Position numbers and translations under genes: made by a program. 41,005 nucleotides of DNA from Acidobacteriota bacterium (lineage in GTDB: Bacteria > Acidobacteriota > Terriglobia > Bryobacterales > Bryobacteraceae). This document shows, one piece after another, positions 35,351 to 41,005 of the stretch. The stretch lies in contig JAFLBB010000038.1 of NCBI GenBank assembly GCA_017304135.1, positions 1 to 41,005 of the forward strand, written 5' to 3'. The first letter of the stretch is position 1. Every line of letters begins with the position of its first letter. A model generated the notes under the pieces. The model was given only the letters and a program-made list of their open reading frames with translations, was not told the DNA's origin and made no database searches.

Positions 35351-36517
35351 ATGGATATTGAAACCAACGCGCGGGCGGAAGTGGAGCGGCCGAGGCGGTC
35401 GTATCTCTTGAAATCGCTGGTGCATGCGGCCGAGGTGTTGCGGGCCTTCCGGGACACGGGCGAGGCGCTGCGGCTGCGCGATGTGGTGGCGCGGACGGGT
35501 TTGACCAAGGCGCTTTGCTTCCGCGTGCTGTACTCGCTGCACTGGTGTGGCTTTCTGGAGAAGGCGGGCGATAGTTGTTACCGGCTGACGCCGGGTCCGC
35601 GGCCGGAGAAGCGGTTTCGCATCGGCTATGCCGGGCAGGGGCAGGACTCGTCGTTTCCGCGCGAGGTGGCCACGGGATTGGAGCGCGCCTCGCGGGAGAT
35701 GCGCGTGGAGCTGGTGATGGTGGACAACCGCTATGACTTGAAGACGGCGCTGCGCAACGCCGACCGGTTGATCCGGGAAGAGGTGGACCTGGTGATCGAG
35801 TTTCAGGCGCACGAGTCAGCGGCGCCGGAGATTGCGCGCAAGTATATGGAGGCGGGGATTCCGCTGATCGCGGTGGACATTCCGCATCCTGGGGCGACCT
35901 ATTTTGGGGCCAACAACTATGAAGCGGGCCTGTTGGGCGGGCGGCATTTGGGCCGCTGGGCGAACAGGAACTGGGGCGGAGAAGCGGATGAGGTTGTGTT
36001 GTTGGAACTGGCCCGGAGCGGGTCGATTCCGCAGGCACGGTTGAAGGGGATGTCGATGGGCTTGCACGAGGTGGTGCGGCGCCCGGAGACGCTGAAGCCT
36101 GTGCATCTGGATGGGGACGGGCAGTTCCAGACCTCGTGGGAGGTGATGCGGCGGCATCTGCGGACAACGCGGGCGCACCGCATTCTGGTGGGGGCGGCGA
36201 CGGACCCGTCGGCAATTGGGGCGCTGCGGGCGTTTGAGGAGGCGGGGCGGTTGGCCGAATGCGCCGTGATCGGGCAGAACGCCGAACCGGAGGGGCGGGC
36301 TGAGCTGCGGCAGCAGCGGACGCGGCTGGTGGGGACGGTGGCCTACTTCCCTGAGAAGTACGGCGAGGGGCTGCTGGCGCTGGCGTTGGACATCCTGAAC
36401 AAGCGGGTGACGCCGCCGGCGAAGTTCATCAAGCACGTGCTGATCACGCGCGAGAACGTGGATCACTTCTACCCGAACGATGCGTTGACGGAAGCGGCGG
36501 GGGTGGTGAAGGCCTAG
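35351..36517 (+). CDS. Chimeric regulator: IclR-type winged helix fused to periplasmic-binding-protein-like sugar domain
   Basis: The 388-residue protein begins with a winged helix of IclR type (about 20-77: VLRAFRDTGEALRLRDVVARTG, then TKALCFRVLYSL and YRLTP). From about 88 to 370 it reads as a type I periplasmic-binding-protein fold as in LacI effector domains or sugar-binding proteins (VELVMVDNRYD, EVDLVIEFQ, IPLIAVDIPHPGATYFGANNYEAG, RILVGAATDPSAIGALRAFEEAG). The usual IclR GAF-like effector domain and the LacI HTH are both absent. There is no signal peptide, so it should act in the cytoplasm, sensing a sugar-like ligand. It is divergent from a TonB receptor and convergent with a sugar-acid-type MFS gene. 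Its TAG shares CTAG with the MFS stop. Confidence 0.8.
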   Translation: MDIETNARAEVERPRRSYLLKSLVHAAEVLRAFRDTGEALRLRDVVARTGLTKALCFRVLYSLHWCGFLEKAGDSCYRLTPGPRPEKRFRIGYAGQGQDSSFPREVATGLERASREMRVELVMVDNRYDLKTALRNADRLIREEVDLVIEFQAHESAAPEIARKYMEAGIPLIAVDIPHPGATYFGANNYEAGLLGGRHLGRWANRNWGGEADEVVLLELARSGSIPQARLKGMSMGLHEVVRRPETLKPVHLDGDGQFQTSWEVMRRHLRTTRAHRILVGAATDPSAIGALRAFEEAGRLAECAVIGQNAEPEGRAELRQQRTRLVGTVAYFPEKYGEGLLALALDILNKRVTPPAKFIKHVLITRENVDHFYPNDALTEAAGVVKA

Positions 36518-37770
36518 GCCTCGAACTCGAGCCGTTCAACGCGCCCCATGAGGAGCATGCCGGCGGTGAAGGCGACCGGCATGACGAGGCCGAGAGCGAG
36601 GAAGACGGGGGTGTAGGAGCCGGTGAGGTCGAGCGTGCGGCCGACGAGCCAGATGCTGATCACCGAGCCAAGGGTGGAGCCAAGGCCGCCGAAGCCGTAG
36701 GCGGTGGCCACGGCGCGGGGCGGGAAGTAGTCGCCGGGGAGGGTTTGCACGGTGACCGACCAGATCATCCAGAAGAAGATAGCGACGGAGATGAAGGTCA
36801 TGGTCCAGAAGAGCGATGTGGTGAAGGCGGCGGCGACGCCGATGGGGGAGCAGGCGGCGCCGAGGGCCATGAGGAATTTGCGGGTGCGGTTGGGGCTCCA
36901 GCCGTGGCGTTCGAGGCGCAGGGCGGCAAGGCCGGTGGTGAAGTTGGAGAGGTCGGAGACGAGGAACGGGATCCAGGCGACGGCGCCGATGGCGGCGAGG
37001 CTGAGGCCGCGTTCGCGGGTGAGGAATTCGGGGATCCAGAAGACGTAGAAATACCAGATGGGGTCGGCGAGGAAGCGGCAGGTGAAGACGATCCACATCT
37101 GGCGGCGGGGGAGCAGGGCGCGCATGGGGATGGCCGCTTCGCCGGGCGTGGTGGCGGGGGTGTGGCTTATTTGAGGGTGAGCGGCGCGGAAGAGTTGGAA
37201 GGCGAGCACCCAGAGGAGGCCGAGGGCTCCGGTGACCAGGAAAGCGCCCTGCCAGCCGGCGCGGTAGCTGATGAAGACGACTAGCGGCGGAGCGATCATG
37301 GCGCCAAGGCTGGAGCCGCTGTTGCAGACGCCGATGGCAAGCGTGCGCCACTGAGCGGGCACCCAAAGCGAGACGGCTTTGGCGAACGACGGCCAGGCGC
37401 CGCTTTCGCCAATGGCCAGCAGCGAGCGGCATGCCCCGAGGCTGAGGGGGCCCTGGGCGAGGGCGGTGAGCATGCCGGCAAAGGACCACCAGGTGACGGC
37501 GAGGGTGAGTCCGCGGCCGACGCCGATGCGGTCAAGCACCCAGCCGGCGGCGGGCATGCCGAGGGCGTAGGTGATCATGAAGGCGTTCAGGATGCCGGCG
37601 TAGTGGGCGTTGGAGAGATGGAATTCGTCGCGCAGGACGGGAGCGAGGACGGAGAGCACCTGGCGGTCAACGTAGTTCAGCGTGGTGGAGCCAAGCAGCA
37701 GGGCGACGAGGAGAACCAGCGAGCGGCGGGAGAGCAAGCTAGAAGTATCCGTAAGCAAGCCAGCCGCCAT
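36514..37770 (-). CDS. MFS transporter, anion:cation symporter (hexuronate/galactonate) type
   Basis: The product has about 418 residues with roughly 12 transmembrane segments and the features of the ACS family: NYVDRQVLSVLAP in TM1, the GWVLDRIGVGRG loop motif and the GESGAWPSFAKAVSLWVP region typical of ExuT/GudP/DgoT-like carriers. It probably imports a sugar acid. The start is uncertain: ATG at 37770 overlaps the SDR gene by 32 bases, while a TTG at 37737, two bases after the SDR stop, would give a shorter N-terminus; neither has a good SD. It is in one unit with the SDR gene, and its TAG overlaps the regulator's TAG in a shared CTAG. Confidence 0.85.
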   Translation of the reverse strand: MAAGLLTDTSSLLSRRSLVLLVALLLGSTTLNYVDRQVLSVLAPVLRDEFHLSNAHYAGILNAFMITYALGMPAAGWVLDRIGVGRGLTLAVTWWSFAGMLTALAQGPLSLGACRSLLAIGESGAWPSFAKAVSLWVPAQWRTLAIGVCNSGSSLGAMIAPPLVVFISYRAGWQGAFLVTGALGLLWVLAFQLFRAAHPQISHTPATTPGEAAIPMRALLPRRQMWIVFTCRFLADPIWYFYVFWIPEFLTRERGLSLAAIGAVAWIPFLVSDLSNFTTGLAALRLERHGWSPNRTRKFLMALGAACSPIGVAAAFTTSLFWTMTFISVAIFFWMIWSVTVQTLPGDYFPPRAVATAYGFGGLGSTLGSVISIWLVGRTLDLTGSYTPVFLALGLVMPVAFTAGMLLMGRVERLEFEA

Positions 37771-38488
37771 CGACGTAGAGGGAATGGCCGGTGACGAAGG
37801 AAGAGGCGTCGCCGAGGAGGAAGGCGACGGCGGAGGCGACATCGGCCGGTTGGGCCAGGCGGCCGAGAGGGATGCGGGCCTTGATCTGGGCTTCGTTGAC
37901 GTTGCCGGCGGCGATGTTGCGCTTCGTCATTTCCGTGGCGACATAGGCCGGGCCGACGGCGTTGACGCGGATGCCCTGGGCGGCCCATTCAATGGCGAGC
38001 ACTTTGGTGAGCATGGCCACGCCGGCCTTGGCGGCACAGTAAGCGGCGCGGCGGGGAAAGGCGGCTTCGGCATTGGTGGAGGTGATGAGGACGATGGCGC
38101 CGCCGGAGTCCCCCATGCGGCGCGCGCAGGCCTGCGCGATATAGAAGGCGCCGTTGAGTTGGATGTCGACCATGCGCGCCCAGTCGGCGGGGGGAAGTGT
38201 GAGCGAGTCGTGCGGCTTGCTCACGCCGGCGCAGTTCACCATGCCGTCGAGGCGGCCGTAGTGATCGACGGCGAAGGCGGCGGCGCGGTCGCAGTCCTCC
38301 GGGTTGGTGATGTCGCAGGCCACTCCGGCGCAGTCGCCCGTGGGCGAGAGGACGGCGGCGCGGGCAGCGGTCGAGGCGCCATCGAGGTCGGCGAGGACGA
38401 CGCGTGCGCCGTGGGAAGCGAGATGGGAACTGACTTCGTAGCCGATGCCGCCGGCGCCGCCAGTGACGAGGATCACCTTGCCCTTCAT
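37739..38488 (-). CDS. Short-chain dehydrogenase/reductase
   Basis: The 249-residue classical SDR has the cofactor motif TGGAGGIG near the N-terminus, NCAG (the NNAG equivalent), the catalytic Ser/Thr in ITSTNAEAA and the YCAAK form of the YxxxK motif. D or E after the second strand (VLADLDG) suggests NAD preference. It resembles FabG-like and sugar dehydrogenases. Next to a sugar-acid transporter and regulator it is likely a catabolic sugar or sugar-acid dehydrogenase, but the substrate is unknown. The ATG at 38488 is selected because the motif begins directly after it; longer in-frame sequence overlaps the GT39 gene. Confidence 0.9.
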   Translation of the reverse strand: MKGKVILVTGGAGGIGYEVSSHLASHGARVVLADLDGASTAARAAVLSPTGDCAGVACDITNPEDCDRAAAFAVDHYGRLDGMVNCAGVSKPHDSLTLPPADWARMVDIQLNGAFYIAQACARRMGDSGGAIVLITSTNAEAAFPRRAAYCAAKAGVAMLTKVLAIEWAAQGIRVNAVGPAYVATEMTKRNIAAGNVNEAQIKARIPLGRLAQPADVASAVAFLLGDASSFVTGHSLYVDGGWLAYGYF

Positions 38489-38568
38489 GCGTGGAGTAAC
38501 AGCATACCATCGGCCGGTGCGGCGGCCGTTTGAGGGCATGGCGCAATGGGGGGCAAGTGGCGGAGGGT

Positions 38569-40164
38569 TCAGCGGGAAGCGGCCGGGGCGCGCGTCCAGA
38601 TCAGGATGCGGCGGTGTTCTCCGGCTGGGGAGAGGCGGGGGAACACGCGTTCCAGACGCCATCCGCTGGCGGGATCGGAAAGGGCCAGGCGGACTTCGGC
38701 AAGGAAGGCCGCGGCGTGAGGCGCTTCATCGACGACGACGGCTCGATGAGGCAAGGCGGCGAGCATGCGCAGGAGGTCGGCCTGGGAAGAGTAGTTTCGC
38801 CGGACATCGGTGGCCATCAGATTGGCGGTGATGAAGACTTTGTTGCCGCGGTCGATACGGTGGGCGGGCCGTTCATCGTGCAGGGCCATTTCGGCGATGA
38901 GGGCGCCTTCGCCGACGGCATCGGAGACGACGAGCAGGGGGCGCTCCGGTTCGCCGGCGGCGGCAAGATAGACGGCGACGTCATCGAGGCCGAGCCTTGG
39001 CTTGGCGGGCATGGCGCGCACATGCAGAAACGCGCCGGCGGCCGCGAGCACAACAACGGCCGTGCGAGCCGCTCTCCCGGCGCCGAGCACACGCGCCAGT
39101 TCCGTGAAGCCGAGACAAAGAAAGAACAGCAGAAAGGGGAGGCAGGCGACCAGGTGGCGCACCTCCCAAACACGGACGGTGAGACGGAAAAAGAGCATGA
39201 CGATCGGCGCGGCGAGCGCCACGAAGCCAAAGGGCAGGAGATGCCTGTATCGAGAGCTGAAGAGAAGGGCAAGCAGGCCGGCGAAGATGAGCGCCAGCCC
39301 CAGCCAGCCGAATAGAGCAGGCCAGAAACTGAGAGTGGCCTTCATCCTCAGCGGTCCGGAGAACCAGCCGAGCCCGCCGAACCGGTGGACACGCTCGTGC
39401 AGGGCGCCCGGCACAAGGAAGTACCACGGAACGGCGACGGCGGCGAGCAGGGCCAGGCTTCCCCACACGAACCGCAGCCGGAGGATGCGCCACCCCCCGT
39501 AGGCAGTGACCATGATGAGGGTCAGGGGGGCAAGCATGAGGGCGGTCCCCTTGGTGAGCACGGCGGCCAGGGCGAGGGCCGAGGTGGCCGCCGCGAGTGC
39601 CGGTGAGGGCGTCTGGAGAAAGCGTTCCACCAGCAGCAATGTGGCCAGCACGAGGAAGGAGAGCAGGAGTTCCGAGCCCAGCGTGCGGCTGAGTTGGGCC
39701 ACGATTGCCGAGGTCAGCACGAGGAGGCAGGCGGGCGCCGCGATCCAGGGTTCAAACCAGCGGCGAAGCAGCAGGTGGCTGAGCGTGAATAGGAGCGCGG
39801 CAACGACGCATTGCAGGATAAGCACGGAGACGAGGCTGGGGCCGAAGAGGAGGGTCCAGGCGGCCTGGAGGACGAAGTAGACAGGGGGCCAGTGGCCGAA
39901 CGCCACTTTGGGGTAGTGGACGTAGTAGTTTTGCGCATACTCCAAGGGAGGCGAGGGAAACCCGGCCTGGATGTAGTCGTGGATCATGAGGCCGGTGATG
40001 TAGTGGGCCGCTTCGTCGCCGGAGCCTGAGAGCTCAGCGGAAAAGGCGCCGCCCCACCAGGCTTGGACCAGGAGGAGGATGAGGAAAATGACGAACGCGC
40101 CAGCGCGCTCCTGGCGGCTGGCAGGCGAACATCCGGGACTCAGGCCGCTGGCGCTCTGGGGCAG
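38569..40164 (-). CDS. GT39-like membrane glycosyltransferase, apparent CTG start
   Basis: The product is about 531 residues if started at the CTG. It is a multi-spanning protein of the PMT/ArnT-like GT-C family (lipid-linked sugar donors, periplasmic active site). The first membrane helix (AFVIFLILLLVQAWWGGAF) and the acidic loop GSGDEAAHY (D50, E51) lie upstream of the first ATG (39987) in an uninterrupted frame. The ATG-only version would lose them. No ATG, GTG or TTG occurs between the upstream in-frame TGA and this segment, but a CTG at 40164 has AAGGAG six bases before it. C-terminally it ends in a soluble domain of about 200 residues (FGPSLVSV... VVVDEAPHAAAFL). Donor and acceptor are unknown. 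Confidence 0.8.
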   Translation of the reverse strand: MPQSASGLSPGCSPASRQERAGAFVIFLILLLVQAWWGGAFSAELSGSGDEAAHYITGLMIHDYIQAGFPSPPLEYAQNYYVHYPKVAFGHWPPVYFVLQAAWTLLFGPSLVSVLILQCVVAALLFTLSHLLLRRWFEPWIAAPACLLVLTSAIVAQLSRTLGSELLLSFLVLATLLLVERFLQTPSPALAAATSALALAAVLTKGTALMLAPLTLIMVTAYGGWRILRLRFVWGSLALLAAVAVPWYFLVPGALHERVHRFGGLGWFSGPLRMKATLSFWPALFGWLGLALIFAGLLALLFSSRYRHLLPFGFVALAAPIVMLFFRLTVRVWEVRHLVACLPFLLFFLCLGFTELARVLGAGRAARTAVVVLAAAGAFLHVRAMPAKPRLGLDDVAVYLAAAGEPERPLLVVSDAVGEGALIAEMALHDERPAHRIDRGNKVFITANLMATDVRRNYSSQADLLRMLAALPHRAVVVDEAPHAAAFLAEVRLALSDPASGWRLERVFPRLSPAGEHRRILIWTRAPAASR

Positions 40165-40170
40165 GCGCGG

Positions 40171-40176
40171 CTCCTT
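40171..40176 (-). promoter_or_regulatory. Shine-Dalgarno supporting a CTG start
   Basis: AAGGAG on the minus strand is followed by six bases and the CTG at 40164-40162, in frame with the glycosyltransferase. It is the only SD-like site near the conserved N-terminus. Confidence 0.5.
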
Positions 40177-40273
40177 TCGGCGCTCGGTGGGCGGCTTGGC
40201 GCCGCCGTAATGAACTCATCCATGATGCCATCAGGCGCGGGCCTGGATGCCACCTGGCGCGCCCAAGGCAGTA

Positions 40274-41005
40274 CTAGTCCTCAAGAGTGCGGGAAAAATC
40301 GGGGCCGAGGAGGCGGGAGAGAGCGCGGTCAGCGAGCACGCGGCCGCCGGTTTGGCAGCGGGCGCAGTAGTTGCATTCGTTGGTGGCATAGCGGATGCGC
40401 TGGACCGGGGCGGCGCAGACGGGGCAGGGCTTACCGAAGCGGCCATGGACGGCCATGCCGTCACGAAACGCGGTGACGCCTTCGGGGAAGCCCGAGGCGG
40501 CTTCGGTGCGAAGGCGCGCGAGCCAGTCGTTCATGACGGTGAGGATCGAGGCGTGGAGGCGTTCGACCTCGGCGTCGCTGAGTTTTTGTGTGAGCTGGAG
40601 CGGCGAGAGGCGGGCGTGGTGGAGGATCTCATCGGAGTAAGCATTGCCGATGCCGCTGAAGAGCTTGGGATCGGTGAGGGCGCGCTTCAGAGTGTGATTG
40701 GCCGAGCGGAGGACGTGGGCGAACTGGGCGGGCGAGGAGGAGAGCACTTCGATGCCGCCGGGGTCGATGGCGGCGAGGCCCGCCGCGCCGCTGACGACGA
40801 GAAGCGAGGCTTTGCGCTGCGAGCCGGCTTCGGTGAGGGTGAGCGAGCCGTGGTCGAAATCGAAAGCGGCGAGGGCGTTGCGGCCGGCGAGCTTGACGCC
40901 GGGCTGTTTCCAGTGGAGGCGGCCGGCGATCATGAGGTGGAGGACGAGCCAGAGATCGTTGTCGAGGCCGATGGCGATGCGCTTGCCGGCGCGGCGCAGG
41001 GCGGT
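40274..41005 (-). CDS. mutM: Formamidopyrimidine-DNA glycosylase, C-terminal part (runs off the window)
   Basis: The visible 243 codons are the C-terminal majority of an Fpg/Nei-family DNA glycosylase; the 5' end lies beyond 41005. It removes oxidised purines such as 8-oxoguanine. Visible are the beta-sandwich part ([13 protein letters not shown]), the helix-two-turn-helix with [20 protein letters not shown], and the C-terminal zinc finger CPVC-N16-CARC. Fpg versus Nei cannot be decided without the N-terminal catalytic Pro-Glu. The gene stops 109 bases before the glycosyltransferase start on the same strand. Confidence 0.9.
   Translation of the reverse strand, partial: TALRRAGKRIAIGLDNDLWLVLHLMIAGRLHWKQPGVKLAGRNALAAFDFDHGSLTLTEAGSQRKASLLVVSGAAGLAAIDPGGIEVLSSSPAQFAHVLRSANHTLKRALTDPKLFSGIGNAYSDEILHHARLSPLQLTQKLSDAEVERLHASILTVMNDWLARLRTEAASGFPEGVTAFRDGMAVHGRFGKPCPVCAAPVQRIRYATNECNYCARCQTGGRVLADRALSRLLGPDFSRTLED

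Noticed and set aside
40034..40231. Minus-strand 65-codon frame upstream of the glycosyltransferase
   Set aside because: It overlaps the glycosyltransferase N-terminus in another frame, is Arg/Pro-rich, and the same DNA in the GT frame gives a clean transmembrane helix and conserved-looking loop.

Overview
The window looks like a chromosome segment of a high-GC Acidobacteriota bacterium, most likely Bryobacterales (Solibacter, Bryobacter or Paludibaculum type). This is inferred from gene content: two giant secreted Ig-type proteins ending in the Solibacter-type C-terminal domain (TIGR03437 type), two ~1150-1180 aa Oar-like TonB-dependent receptors with a carboxypeptidase-regulatory-like plug extension, Tat-exported TIM-barrel and sulfatase proteins, and a PEP-CTERM protein. 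No rRNA, tRNA, CRISPR array or insertion sequence was recognised.

Layout. 1-1003: a 9-bp tandem repeat runs into the promoter of a Tat-exported sugar isomerase-like protein. 1000-7933 (minus strand): a compact histidine operon hisI-hisG-hisD-hisC-HAD phosphatase-hisB-hisH-hisF-hisA. It is preceded at 7984-8147 by a promoter, a 15-codon leader peptide with eight His codons and a Rho-independent terminator, i.e. a classical-looking his attenuator. 8125-12056 (minus): PQQ-like propeller protein, cysS and a trans-sulfuration PLP enzyme. 12078-21315 (plus): sulfatase, then two large Ig/BACON-type secreted proteins. 21410-22191: a Phd/VapC-type toxin-antitoxin pair with a palindromic operator. 22316-25887 (minus): an orphan membrane protein, then dnaJ, grpE and hrcA. 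26031-27026: secreted esterase. 27124-35149: two TonB-dependent receptors flanking a PEP-CTERM protein. 35351-38488: a chimeric IclR-HTH/periplasmic-binding-domain regulator, an MFS sugar-acid-type transporter and an SDR dehydrogenase, probably a carbohydrate-use locus with the adjacent receptor. 38569-41005: a GT39-like membrane glycosyltransferase with an apparent CTG start, and the 3' part of a formamidopyrimidine-DNA glycosylase gene.

How it works together. The his operon supplies nearly the whole histidine pathway (hisE is not seen here) and appears to be controlled by translation of the His-rich leader. Many genes are tightly coupled through 4-nt ATGA or GTGA overlaps. Several transcription units appear to be leaderless: a TATAAT-like box ends 6-8 nt before the start codon of six ORFs, including a divergent pair (PQQ protein/sulfatase) whose -10 boxes overlap on opposite strands in a 21-bp gap. 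Other units (TonB receptors, hisI, PEP-CTERM, regulator) have normal Shine-Dalgarno leaders.
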